Assembly: GCA_002336805.1 (NCBI GenBank)
Contig: DDEZ01000001.1
Location: 1 to 41,686, forward strand
Direction of reading: 5' to 3'
DNA: 41,686 nucleotides
Source: Bacteroidetes bacterium UBA1941
GTDB taxonomy: Bacteria; Bacteroidota; Bacteroidia; Chitinophagales; LD1
In this document: piece after piece, positions 1 through 7,342 of the stretch
Numbering within the stretch: the first letter of the stretch is position 1
Layout of the letters: each line of letters starts with the position of its first letter
Made by a program: the position numbers and the translations under genes
Notes under the pieces: model-generated
Databases searched by the model: none
Seen by the model: the letters and a program-made list of their open reading frames with translations, nothing else
Told to the model about the DNA's origin: nothing

Positions 1-32
1 AACATAGAAATCTATGTGGTTCAAAATGTATT
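1..32. repeat. Left terminal copy of an inverted repeat
   Basis: The first 25 bases are the exact reverse complement of the last 25 bases of the window, and similarity continues to about base 32 with one inserted A. The repeat contains its own short hairpin (ACATAGA, two-base loop, TCTATGT). Both contig ends falling in the same repeat suggests a multicopy genomic repeat at which assembly stopped. Confidence 0.85.
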
Positions 33-45
33 GATAGCAGCCACC

Positions 46-157
46 CTCTAAATCTCCCTAAAGGGAGACTTAAACAGCCAGTTCGATTACATTGTATTTG
101 TATTAAAGCCTCCCTTTAGGTCAGCGATCCCAATGCAGTCGGGAGAGGTTTGGAGGG
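46..157. repeat. Composite intergenic Bacteroidota-type repeat
   Basis: Two hairpin-like pieces lie side by side. Bases 47-72 form a near-perfect hairpin built on CTAAATCTCCCT / AGGGAGACTTA. Bases 109-157 pair a CCTCC start with a GGAGG end around a GC-richer centre. The first piece shares the 13 bases at 46-58 with the hairpin at 26447-26477. No coding potential is seen in this 5' stretch. Confidence 0.6.
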
Positions 158-164
158 TAGAAAC

Positions 165-190
165 AAAAAAGCCCTCGCTGATGCGAAGGC
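165..190 (-). terminator. Rho-independent terminator of tRNA-His
   Basis: On the minus strand the stem GCCTTCGC / GCGAGGGC (one G-T pair, ATCA loop) is followed by TTTTTTG. It lies 16 bases past the 3' end of the tRNA gene, so it most likely ends that transcript. Confidence 0.8.
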
Positions 191-205
191 TTTCTGTCTT
201 TCCGG

Positions 206-278
206 GCGTCCTATGGGGCTCGAACCCACGACCAATGGTACCACAAACCACTACTCTAACCAACTGAGCTAAGGACGC
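206..278 (-). tRNA. tRNA-His (GTG anticodon)
   Basis: On the minus strand a complete cloverleaf can be drawn. The acceptor stem is GCGTCCT / AGGACGC, the D stem GCTC / GAGT, the anticodon stem GTGGT / ACCAT with loop TTGTGGT, and the T arm is GTGGG-TTCGAGC-CCCAT. The anticodon is GTG at 244-242. Base 279 encodes the extra G(-1), which pairs with discriminator C73 at base 206, the identity pair special to histidine tRNA. No CCA is encoded. It has its own terminator and a -7 box, so it appears to be a single-gene unit. Confidence 0.96.
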
Positions 279-293
279 CGTCTGATTGTGACG

Positions 294-301
294 CAAAAAT
301 A
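294..301 (-). promoter_or_regulatory. -7 box for tRNA-His
   Basis: The minus strand reads TATTTTTG, a full match to the Bacteroidota -7 consensus TAnnTTTG, 15 bases before the tRNA 5' end. No convincing -33 element was found. Confidence 0.5.
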
Positions 302-384
302 GGATTTCCTGCGAAATATGAAAGAGGCGAGGCGAAATTTACCTGAAAGCCCTGTCGCCGCCATGTATTTACCGATTTACAGAG

Positions 385-1719
385 TTACTGATTACCGGTT
401 GCCGCCTTGATCTTGTACCGCTCCCCATGCTGCGTGAAATCCAGTCCCTCGTGCTCGTCCTCCTCGCTCACGCGCAGCGGTACGATCTTGTCTGTGATAT
501 AGTAGAGGATATACGACCCACCAAAGCTGAATACACTCACAATGACCAGCGCCAGCATATGGTAGAGGAAAGTAGTAGTATGACCATAGTATAGTCCTAC
601 GTCCTTGGCAAATACGCCTGTCAGGATCATGCCCATGATACCGCCTACGCCATGGCAGGGGAATACATCCAGTGTGTCATCCAGGTTGGAGCGGTTCTTG
701 GCGCGCACGGCTAGATTTGACACCACAGCCGAGATGAAACCGATGAATAATGCCTGAGGCACGGTGACAAAGCCCGCCGCCGGCGTGATGGCTACCAGCC
801 CCACTACCGCGCCTATGCAGGCACCCATGGCAGATACCTTTTTGCCGCGTGCGGCATCAAAGAATATCCATGACATCATAGCTGCAGCAGAGGCTACCAC
901 CGTAGTCACAAAGGATAATACGGCTGTGGTATTGGCGCCGAGCGCCGAGCCGCAGTTGAACCCAAACCAGCCGAACCAGAGCATGCCCGTACCGAGCATG
1001 ACATAGGGGATATTGGCCGGATGCTCAGAATGATTGGCCGTGCCGAAGACCTTGCGCGGACCGAGAAACATAGCCCCTGCCAGCGCCGCGTAGCCCGCAC
1101 TCATGTGCACTACAGTGCCTCCGGCAAAATCGAGGACGCCCCACTTGTGGAGGAAACCCTCCGGGTGCCAGGTCCAGTGCGCCAGCGGGCAATAGATAAA
1201 GACACTAAAGAGGATCATAAAGACGAGGTAAGCATTGAATTTGACCCGCTCGGCAAAGCTGCCTGTGATCAGCGCCGGCGTGATGATGGCAAACTTCATC
1301 TGAAATACCGCAAAGAGCATGAGCGGGATAGTAGGAGCGAGGGCCTTATTAGTAGAGAGGGTCACGTTTTTGAAGAACAGGAAGTCCAGCGGATTGCCTA
1401 TTAGCCCGTGCCAGCTGGTGCCGAAGCAGAGCCCAAAGCCGACTGTGATAAAGACCACCGTGATCGTCCCCAGCGCGATGAAGCTCTGCAGCATGGTAGA
1501 GATGATGTTCTTCTTGCTCACCATACCCCCGTAGAAGAAAGACAACCCCGGTGTCATGAGCAGCACCAGGCCAGATGCCGTGAGCAGCCAGGCCACATCA
1601 GCATAGTTGATGGCAGGGTCGTTGACAGCCGTTTCTACAGGATTAGGAAAAATGAGGCCGGCGCTGCATATCAGTCCAAAAATGATAATAACAAGCAAAA
1701 ATCTGCGCCGTCTAGCCAT
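385..1719 (-). CDS. amt: Ammonium transporter, Amt/MEP/Rh family
   Basis: The 444-residue protein is an inner-membrane ammonium channel that brings NH4+/NH3 into the cell. The N-terminus has a basic run and a hydrophobic segment (residues 1-25), probably a signal peptide as in other Amt proteins. The region around residues 41-68 (DVAWLLTASGLVLL, then TPGLSFFYGGMV) matches the family. The twin pore histidines are visible as His205 (GGTVVHMSAG) and His356 (FPCHGVGG). Length and about eleven membrane segments after the signal fit the family. No glnK/PII gene is adjacent, so the usual regulatory partner must lie elsewhere. The ATG start is supported by a -7 box 20 bases upstream. Confidence 0.95.
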   Translation of the reverse strand: MARRRRFLLVIIIFGLICSAGLIFPNPVETAVNDPAINYADVAWLLTASGLVLLMTPGLSFFYGGMVSKKNIISTMLQSFIALGTITVVFITVGFGLCFGTSWHGLIGNPLDFLFFKNVTLSTNKALAPTIPLMLFAVFQMKFAIITPALITGSFAERVKFNAYLVFMILFSVFIYCPLAHWTWHPEGFLHKWGVLDFAGGTVVHMSAGYAALAGAMFLGPRKVFGTANHSEHPANIPYVMLGTGMLWFGWFGFNCGSALGANTTAVLSFVTTVVASAAAMMSWIFFDAARGKKVSAMGACIGAVVGLVAITPAAGFVTVPQALFIGFISAVVSNLAVRAKNRSNLDDTLDVFPCHGVGGIMGMILTGVFAKDVGLYYGHTTTFLYHMLALVIVSVFSFGGSYILYYITDKIVPLRVSEEDEHEGLDFTQHGERYKIKAATGNQ

Positions 1720-1738
1720 TACTGATTAATTTATTTCT

Positions 1739-1746
1739 CAAAAATA
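1739..1746 (-). promoter_or_regulatory. -7 box for the ammonium transporter gene
   Basis: The minus strand reads TATTTTTG, a perfect TAnnTTTG, just upstream of the start at 1719. The implied 5' leader is about 15 bases. No clear -33 element. Confidence 0.5.
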
Positions 1747-1854
1747 GCCTAAAAATGACCTCGATGCTCTTAAAATATAAACATATAAATTAAGTACAAC
1801 TGATATGGGCTTGTTGTTTTCTTTTGTGGTTTCAGGTCAGGCGAATGATTGGGA

Positions 1855-2508
1855 TCACTCGTGCAGATCACACTTTTGGTGGTACACGGCTCTGCCGCTA
1901 CCGTTACAGCCATTGCAGGATTCGTCTTTGTAGCCGCGGTCGCAGTTATTGCACTGCTTGGTACCGGTACCGCCACATGAGCCGCAGGGGATAGGGCCAT
2001 CCTGAGATGCAAGGGAGCCCTTGCCACCACAGCTGCCACAGGCTACAGTACCTACCCCGCGGCAGCGTGAGCATGGTTTCCTGATCTGGCCGTTGCCTCC
2101 GCACTGCATACAGTTTGATTCAGTCACTACTGTGTCTGTACCCAGGCACTTCGGACAGTTTTTGATACGTACCAGCTTAGCCTGCCAGGCGGCTATCCGT
2201 TTTTGTTCTATAGCGCGTATTTCAGCCAGCCTCAGGCCGGCTACGCTGTCATGGCTAATGTCCGTATACACCTCATAATAGGTGATCGCCTTGCCATAGC
2301 GCTTCAGAGAGTCGAGTGCTACGGCCATATACTTATTATAGGTAGCCGTGCTCTTTTCTTCCTTGGGCAGTTTGTCCATGTAGTCCAGCACATCATAGTA
2401 GTCATGCTGGTCCAGGGCTTTCTGGGCTTTGGCGTAGATCTTAGCAGTTTTTTGCGCAGATGCTGTCAGGCACAGGCCGGACAGCAGGAGGATGAGTATT
2501 GTTTTCAT
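1855..2508 (-). CDS. Exported TPR-like protein with DnaJ-type zinc-finger repeats
   Basis: The start chosen at 2508 gives a clean signal peptide (MKTILILLLSGLCLTASAQ); an upstream ATG at 2529 would overlap the -7 box. The mature N-terminal half (about residues 20-110) is helical and TPR-like. The C-terminal half holds seven CxxC motifs (CPKC, CMQC, CSRC, CGSC, CGSC, CNNC, CNGC), several as CxxCxGxG like the DnaJ zinc finger. J domain and DnaJ C-terminal domains are absent. Family knowledge suggests zinc binding and protein contacts. Export of such a finger to the envelope is unusual. Its client or partner is unknown, and no chaperone gene is nearby. Confidence 0.8.
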   Translation of the reverse strand: MKTILILLLSGLCLTASAQKTAKIYAKAQKALDQHDYYDVLDYMDKLPKEEKSTATYNKYMAVALDSLKRYGKAITYYEVYTDISHDSVAGLRLAEIRAIEQKRIAAWQAKLVRIKNCPKCLGTDTVVTESNCMQCGGNGQIRKPCSRCRGVGTVACGSCGGKGSLASQDGPIPCGSCGGTGTKQCNNCDRGYKDESCNGCNGSGRAVYHQKCDLHE

Positions 2509-2526
2509 AAAATATTGATAGGGCGG

Positions 2527-2534
2527 CAAATATA
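2527..2534 (-). promoter_or_regulatory. -7 box for the exported zinc-finger gene
   Basis: The minus strand reads TATATTTG, a perfect TAnnTTTG. It places the transcription start about 12 bases before the ATG at 2508 and so helps to choose that start over the one at 2529. Confidence 0.6.
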
Positions 2535-2700
2535 GCTTTTAAAACGACTCCCGATCCGTTCACGATATGAGCCATATACGATGCGATATAGAGGAGTGGA
2601 GATGGGCCGATCTGCCTGTGCTTACCAGTTTTTTCAAGAATATTTTGGCTTTAACTCATTGCGCGTCACACACTACAATACAGCTCTTGTCAAAAAAAGA

Positions 2701-2730
2701 TTGACAAAAGTGTAACCAAATTTATCTTGG
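2701..2730 (+). promoter_or_regulatory. Near-consensus Bacteroidota promoter
   Basis: TTG (within TTGACAAAAG) at 2701-2703 is followed after 19 bases by TATCTTGG at 2723-2730, one mismatch from TAnnTTTG. Expected transcription start is about 2735, giving a 20-base leader for the gene at 2756. The same TTGACAA block occurs at the promoters of two beta-helix genes (33430-33460, 34861-34891). Confidence 0.7.
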
Positions 2731-2755
2731 AAATATCAACGCAAACAAAAGCAAC

Positions 2756-3010
2756 ATGAAATACATCCTGACTATCGCCCTCAGCCTCCTGATCTTCACC
2801 GCAGCCTCTGCGCAGACACCAGCAGCCAAGGAAAATACTCAGGTGACCATCACTACAGCTCGGAACACACAGGCTCCGGTAGCTGCTCCTGCTGAGCAGG
2901 CTCCGGTACAGGATGCTACCGCTGGCAGCGGACCTAATATCTCTGCCAACTTTGTAGGTACTAATGACCTGAACCTGCTCCTCCTCCGCGAAGGCATAAA
3001 GAAGGCTTAA
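2756..3010 (+). CDS. Small secreted Ala/Pro-rich protein, unknown function
   Basis: 84 residues. A typical signal peptide (residues 1-20, ending TAASAQ) is followed by a low-complexity mature part rich in Ala, Pro, Thr and Gln and a short leucine-rich tail (NDLNLLLLREGIKKA). I recognise no family. It is a single-gene unit: a near-consensus promoter lies upstream and a strong terminator follows 31 bases after the stop. Strong expression signals on such a small exported protein suggest an abundant envelope or secreted product, but this is inference. Confidence 0.75.
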   Translation: MKYILTIALSLLIFTAASAQTPAAKENTQVTITTARNTQAPVAAPAEQAPVQDATAGSGPNISANFVGTNDLNLLLLREGIKKA

Positions 3011-3040
3011 TCAGCCATCACGATACAACCGCCCTTACAG

Positions 3041-3066
3041 ACCCGCGCTTATCGCGGGTTTTGTTT
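3041..3066 (+). terminator. Rho-independent terminator
   Basis: Stem ACCCGCG / CGCGGGT with a CTTAT loop, followed by TTTGTTTTTG. It ends the transcript of the small secreted protein gene at 2756-3010. Confidence 0.85.
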
Positions 3067-3082
3067 TTGTAGTACCTGCAGC

Positions 3083-3112
3083 AAACAAAAAAGCCGGCTA
3101 CTTTGCCGGCTT
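3083..3112 (-). terminator. Rho-independent terminator of the permease gene
   Basis: Stem AAGCCGGC / GCCGGCTT with a six-base loop. On the minus strand it is followed by TTTTGTTTG, just after the permease stop at 3134. Confidence 0.85.
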
Positions 3113-3133
3113 TCTATTCGTTGGTATGAATGC

Positions 3134-4615
3134 TTACTGCTTATTGAGTTTGCTATTCTTAATACTATAGGAGAAATAGATCACAAAGCCGATCACGAGC
3201 CATACACCCAGGCGAACCCAGTTGGCCCAGCCGAGGCCGAGGATCATGAGACCACACGTTATGATACCCAGTATAGGCACGAGCGGCACCAGCGGCGTGC
3301 GGAATGGGCGCGGCTCATCCGGCGCTGTGCGGCGCATGATGATCACACCGGCACATACCAGTATGAATGCAAACAGGGTACCGATGCTCGTCATATCACC
3401 CACGATATCTCCCGGCACAAAGGCTGAGAAAAGCCCGATGAAACCAAAGAGGAGCAGGTTAGACTTGTACGGGGTCTTGTATTTAGGATGCAGGTCAGAG
3501 AAGATAGATGGTATCAGGCCATCCTTTGACATGGTGTAGAATACACGAGACTGGCCCATGAGCATCACCAGTATCACTGAGCTGAATCCTGCGAGGATCG
3601 CTACAGTGACCAGTTTGGCCAGCCAGCCGTAGCCGTGCATGTAGGTCTGTATGGCATAGGCCACAGAGGCTTCCTTGCCCGCTGTGCGGAAATCATTGAC
3701 ACTTGCCACACCTGTCAACACGTGTGCAAAGAGGATGTAAAGCACCGTACAGACAGCCAGCGATCCGAGTATACCGATAGGCATATCGCGCTTAGGATTC
3801 TTGGCCTCCTGCGCCGCAGTAGACACGGCATCAAAGCCGATGAATGCAAAGAACACCACACCAGCCGCACCGAGTATCCCCCACATGCCGCCAAAGTTGT
3901 GCGACACGCCCTGTATATCTGTGTAGGTAGTAGCCTCAGGGATGTATGGCGTATGGTTAGCCGGGTTGATAAACTGCCAGCCGAATACGATGAAGAGCAC
4001 CACGATGGCCAGCTTTGTCACCACGATCACAGAGTTGACAAAGGCAGACTCCCTGGTGCCGCGTATCAGCAGCAGGCTGAGCAGGAAGAGGATGAAGAGC
4101 GCCGGTATATTCATATAGCCGTGTGCCAGCACAGCGCCATCAGCTCCCATCAGTTTCTCCATAGGGGAGTGGCACCACTCGTAGGGTATCTGGTAGCCTA
4201 TATAGCCGAGTAGTTTATTGAGGTACTCGCTCCAGGCTATACTCACTGTAGCTGCGCCGAGCGCATACTCCAGCACGAGGTCCCAGCCTATGACCCAGGC
4301 CACCAGCTCACCGAGGGTAGCATAGGAGTAGGTATAGGCACTACCCGCCACAGGTATCATGGCCGCAAACTCTGCATAGCACAGGCCCGCCAGCGCACAG
4401 CCTATGCCCGCCAGTATGAATCCGAGGGTCACAGATGGTCCGGCATTATTGGCCGCTGCGGCAGCGGTGCGCACGAAGAGGCCCGCACCGATGATCGCCC
4501 CTATGCCCAGCGCCACCAGAGAGGTAGCCGTGAGGGTACGGGTCAGGCTATGTCCGCCATCACTATCAGTGTTGAGCAGGGAGGCCAGGGATTTTTTCCT
4601 GAAGAGAGTACTCAT
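3134..4615 (-). CDS. Amino acid permease, APC superfamily (cationic amino acid transporter-like)
   Basis: The 493-residue inner-membrane protein has about 12-14 hydrophobic segments. The segment LGIGAIIGAGLFV near residues 36-48 is the APC substrate-binding helix 1 motif, preceded by the RTLT-type lead common in the CAT subgroup. Further matches are the AAMIPVAGSAYTYSYATLGE region and the FFAFIGFDAVSTAAQEAKNP segment around residue 270. It most likely takes up amino acids by proton symport or exchange; the substrate cannot be read from sequence. It is monocistronic, with its own terminator. A TTG with a TATTTTGC box 17 bases on lies at about 4637-4664 (minus strand), a weaker promoter match. 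Confidence 0.92.
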   Translation of the reverse strand: MSTLFRKKSLASLLNTDSDGGHSLTRTLTATSLVALGIGAIIGAGLFVRTAAAAANNAGPSVTLGFILAGIGCALAGLCYAEFAAMIPVAGSAYTYSYATLGELVAWVIGWDLVLEYALGAATVSIAWSEYLNKLLGYIGYQIPYEWCHSPMEKLMGADGAVLAHGYMNIPALFILFLLSLLLIRGTRESAFVNSVIVVTKLAIVVLFIVFGWQFINPANHTPYIPEATTYTDIQGVSHNFGGMWGILGAAGVVFFAFIGFDAVSTAAQEAKNPKRDMPIGILGSLAVCTVLYILFAHVLTGVASVNDFRTAGKEASVAYAIQTYMHGYGWLAKLVTVAILAGFSSVILVMLMGQSRVFYTMSKDGLIPSIFSDLHPKYKTPYKSNLLLFGFIGLFSAFVPGDIVGDMTSIGTLFAFILVCAGVIIMRRTAPDEPRPFRTPLVPLVPILGIITCGLMILGLGWANWVRLGVWLVIGFVIYFSYSIKNSKLNKQ

Positions 4616-4783
4616 GTATCGTTTTGTATAGGCGCAAAATAGAATTAATTATCTGATACAAAAAAGTTAACACCGTTTCAGCAGGCCAAAGCCCCCTTTC
4701 GCAAAGTTTCCCTTCTGTTTCAGCTATTAGTCATGCCCAGATTACCGCAGGCTATATATATTTACGCTACCAAAAACACAGCT

Positions 4784-5605
4784 ATGGAGTTACTGGCCCA
4801 TTTGCTCAAGATATTTCCGCTCATCGTATTGCGCTACTTCTTCTTTGCAGGTATAGCCTACCTGATATTCTATGTGTGGAAGAAGCAGAAATTCACCTTT
4901 CACAAGATACAACCCAAGTATCCTGACCGCAAGGTGATGAACCGCGAGGTCATGTACTCGCTGCTGTCACTTGGTATCTTTGCTCTGATAGGCACGGGTG
5001 TCTACTGGGCCAAGATAAGCGGCTATACAAAGATCTATACGGATATACATGCGCGCAGCGCAGGCTATTTTATCTTCTCGGTGGTAGCCTTTATCCTGCT
5101 GCACGATTTTTACTTCTACTGGGTCCACCGCCTCATGCACTGGGACAGGATATACAAGTATGTGCACCGCATCCACCACCTCTCTACTAATCCTACACCC
5201 TGGGCGGCTTTCTCCTTTCACCCGATAGAGGCGGTGCTGGAGGTGGCTATCCTGCCTATCATGGTGTTCATCATGCCGCTGCATCCGCTGGCTATCTTTA
5301 TCTGGGTCATCTTCCAGACGGTGCTGAATGTGATGGGCCACCTCGGCTTTGAGTTATTCCCGAGTGGCTTCACTAAGCATGCTCTGTACAAGTGGCAGAA
5401 TACCTCCGTACACCACAATATGCACCACCGCTACGTGCGCTGCAACTATGGCCTCTACTTCAACCTCTGGGATCGCATCATGGGCACCAATCATGCTCAG
5501 TACGATGCAGAGTTTGAGAAGGTGAAGGCACGTACCGCCGCAGCACATCAGCCCGAGCCGGTAAAGGAAGAGATCAATGAAGTGCCTGAGGTGGTAGTAT
5601 CTTAA
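4784..5605 (+). CDS. Fatty acid hydroxylase / sterol desaturase family membrane protein
   Basis: The start at 4784 (MELLAHLLKIFPLI) is preferred over an in-frame ATG at 4733 because the extra residues look non-conserved and carry the promoter-like TATATTTA. The 273-residue protein has several membrane segments and the diiron histidine clusters of the family: HDFYFYWVHRLMH, HRIHH and HHNMHH. Members hydroxylate or desaturate lipids, sterols or carotenoids; the substrate here is not known. A charged Glu/Val-rich tail (last 30 residues) looks cytoplasmic. The stop overlaps the stop of the convergent arsenate reductase-like gene in a TTAA palindrome. Confidence 0.9.
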   Translation: MELLAHLLKIFPLIVLRYFFFAGIAYLIFYVWKKQKFTFHKIQPKYPDRKVMNREVMYSLLSLGIFALIGTGVYWAKISGYTKIYTDIHARSAGYFIFSVVAFILLHDFYFYWVHRLMHWDRIYKYVHRIHHLSTNPTPWAAFSFHPIEAVLEVAILPIMVFIMPLHPLAIFIWVIFQTVLNVMGHLGFELFPSGFTKHALYKWQNTSVHHNMHHRYVRCNYGLYFNLWDRIMGTNHAQYDAEFEKVKARTAAAHQPEPVKEEINEVPEVVVS

Positions 5606-6003
5606 GCTTCACCAGCCGGCGCTAATATCAGCGTCCTGACTTTATCCCGTATCAGATCCCGCACCTGGCGGAAATCTTCTTCATTCATATCGCGCGGATC
5701 CGGTATCTGCCAGTCTACCCTGTGTTTGGCATGCACCCATGGGCACTCATCGCCGCAGCCCATAGTGACCACGTAGTCGTATGCTATATCCGGTATCTCG
5801 GTCAGCGCTTTGGAGCTATGGGCTGAGAGGTCATAGCCCAGCTCCTGCATGGCAGCTATAGCCTTTGGGTTGATCCTGCCGGATGGGCGCGAACCAGCGC
5901 TATAGGCCACCACATCCGGCCCGCCATCCATACGTGCAAAAGCCTGCGCCATCTGGCTGCGGTTGCTATTTTCTATACAGACGAATAGGAGGTGCTTCTT
6001 CAT
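5602..6003 (-). CDS. arsC: Arsenate reductase, low-molecular-weight phosphatase type
   Basis: 133 residues, the normal size of thioredoxin-coupled ArsC. The P-loop CIENSNRS starts at Cys9 and ends in Arg15 (CX5R). A second cysteine pair, Cys83 and Cys87 (MGCGDECP), could relay the disulfide, and a DP-containing loop near residue 105 would supply the general acid. Known members reduce arsenate to arsenite. It is the last gene of the arsR-arsM-arsC set, starting 3 bases after arsM, which supports an arsenic role over a tyrosine phosphatase one. Its stop overlaps that of the convergent hydroxylase gene by 4 bases. Confidence 0.85.
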   Translation of the reverse strand: MKKHLLFVCIENSNRSQMAQAFARMDGGPDVVAYSAGSRPSGRINPKAIAAMQELGYDLSAHSSKALTEIPDIAYDYVVTMGCGDECPWVHAKHRVDWQIPDPRDMNEEDFRQVRDLIRDKVRTLILAPAGEA

Positions 6004-6006
6004 ATA

Positions 6007-6846
6007 TCACGAGCAGCAGTCTGGTCCACAGCATGACTTGGCTTTTTTCTCAGCATACACAGTGATACTGTATATACCCGTAGCGCCCGAGCGGAATGCA
6101 GCCAGCTGCTCCGCATCGAGATAGCGGGTCAGGATATCGTCCGGCACGTGTATCGGTTTTTGCTTTTGCACTGTCACATTTGTAAAGCCCGTAGCCACGA
6201 TAGTGCCGAGGTACGTCTCATACTGTATTGCGCCGGAGATACAACCTGCATACATCTCAGCATCGCGTCGCAGCGCCTCCGGCAGTTCACCAGACAGCAC
6301 TACATCAGAGATGCTGAAGTGCCCGCCCGGACGCAGCACGCGCATCATCTCGCCAAAGACGGCTTTCTTATTTGGCACCAGGTTTAGTACGCAGTTGCTC
6401 ACGATCACGTCTATGGTGTCATTCTCTACCGGCAGGTGCTCTATATCACCCTCGCGAAACTCCACATTCTCCAGTCCACGCGCAGCGGCATTGGCGCGTG
6501 CCTTCTCCAGCATGGCAGGGGTGAAATCTACACCTATCACGCGGCCCTCCGCGCCTGTCTCCGCACGGGCTATAAAGCAGTCATTGCCCGCGCCACTGCC
6601 GAGGTCGAGCACCGTATCTCCCTTTTTGATCTTTGCAAATTGTGTAGGCAGTCCGCAGCCGAGGCCCAGGTCTGCGTCAGGATGGTAGCCATTTAGGGTA
6701 TCATAGTTTTCGCTCATGATGTTGTACACCTCTGTAGAGCAGCCACCTGCTCCGCAGCAAGAGCTGGCGTTGGTTTCCTTGTCCTGCAGGGCTATCTCTG
6801 CGTACTTCTGCTTTACCGCTTCCTTTATCTCATTATCTGTTTGCAT
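6007..6846 (-). CDS. arsM: Arsenite S-adenosylmethionine methyltransferase
   Basis: The start at 6846 gives 279 residues, beginning MQTDNEIKEAVKQKYAEIA as is common in ArsM; an upstream ATG at 6909 would lie inside arsR. The SAM motif VLDLGSGAG is at about residues 79-87. The arsenite-binding cysteines of ArsM are visible in GLGCGLP (Cys64), VSNCVLNLV and MYAGCISGA. N-terminal SSCCGAGGC and C-terminal SCCGPDCC clusters are typical extra thiol sites. It methylates As(III) to volatile or exportable methylarsenicals. An ArsR-like operator lies 20 bases upstream. Confidence 0.93.
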   Translation of the reverse strand: MQTDNEIKEAVKQKYAEIALQDKETNASSCCGAGGCSTEVYNIMSENYDTLNGYHPDADLGLGCGLPTQFAKIKKGDTVLDLGSGAGNDCFIARAETGAEGRVIGVDFTPAMLEKARANAAARGLENVEFREGDIEHLPVENDTIDVIVSNCVLNLVPNKKAVFGEMMRVLRPGGHFSISDVVLSGELPEALRRDAEMYAGCISGAIQYETYLGTIVATGFTNVTVQKQKPIHVPDDILTRYLDAEQLAAFRSGATGIYSITVYAEKKAKSCCGPDCCS

Positions 6847-6865
6847 ATGATGTGTGTTTTGTTTT

Positions 6866-6881
6866 ATCGTAATATACCGAT
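6866..6881. promoter_or_regulatory. Second ArsR-type operator, upstream of arsM
   Basis: ATCGTAATATACCGAT is an imperfect inverted repeat with ATCG/CGAT arms. It shares ATCG and the AT-rich core with the operator before arsR (7228-7249). It lies between the arsR stop and the arsM start, so arsM may be controlled separately as well as by read-through. Confidence 0.6.
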
Positions 6882-6899
6882 GGCTTTGGTCAAAAAAAA

Positions 6900-7226
6900 T
6901 CAACAGCACTTAGGCGAGGTAAAGGACACAAACAGCTCATTGAGGTATGCCTTTGCCAGCTTCCATTCTTTGTCATCTATACAGTAGCATACTTTGGCGC
7001 CATCTATATCGCCTTTTATCAGCCCTGCATCTTTCAGCTCCTTCAGGTGCTGTGAGATGGTACTCTGCGAGAGTGGCAGCTCGTCTACTATATCGCCGCA
7101 TACACAGCTATTCTTCTGCACCAGTAGCTGCAATATGGCTATCCGGGCCGGATGCGCCAGCGCCTTGGCATACCGGGCTATCCTGTTGTCCCGCTCACTA
7201 AACTCCTGTGTCTTACTAGCTCCCAT
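6900..7226 (-). CDS. arsR: ArsR-family metalloregulatory repressor
   Basis: The start at 7226 (MGASKTQEF) is chosen because the longer form starting at 7265 would run through the operator. The 108-residue winged-helix protein carries the metal site NSCVCGDIV (Cys41, Cys43) at the head of the DNA-binding helix and the recognition part LSQSTISQHLKELKDAGL. It ends in KCC, further possible thiol ligands. Family members release DNA on binding As(III) or Sb(III). Heading arsM and arsC confirms the role. An operator palindrome overlaps its own -7 box, consistent with autorepression. Confidence 0.93.
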   Translation of the reverse strand: MGASKTQEFSERDNRIARYAKALAHPARIAILQLLVQKNSCVCGDIVDELPLSQSTISQHLKELKDAGLIKGDIDGAKVCYCIDDKEWKLAKAYLNELFVSFTSPKCC

Positions 7227-7227
7227 T

Positions 7228-7266
7228 TCTATCGCAATATTACGATAGATATTTCGTGCCACCAAA
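7228..7266 (-). promoter_or_regulatory. arsR promoter with overlapping operator palindrome
   Basis: A perfect inverted repeat, TCTATCG / CGATAGA around an 8-base AT core, spans 7228-7249. On the minus strand the core reads TAATATTG (one mismatch to TAnnTTTG). A TTTG -33 element is at 7263-7266, 20 bases upstream. Repressor bound here would cover the -7 box and the ATG. Confidence 0.75.
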
Positions 7267-7280
7267 TTTTATCTCATATA

Positions 7281-7310
7281 AAATAAAAACAGCCGGACAA
7301 AGCCGGCTGT
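7281..7310 (-). terminator. Rho-independent terminator of the alcohol dehydrogenase gene
   Basis: Stem ACAGCCGG / CCGGCTGT (7289-7310) with a six-base loop, followed on the minus strand by TTTTATTTTA. It sits 33 bases past the stop at 7343 and separates that gene from arsR. Confidence 0.8.
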
Positions 7311-7342
7311 TTCATTATTCTCTATGCGTTATGCACTATTCT

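Noticed and set aside
5602..6003. Protein tyrosine phosphatase instead of arsenate reductase
   Set aside because: The fold is shared, but the extra cysteine pair (Cys83/Cys87) and position directly behind arsR-arsM favour arsenate reduction.
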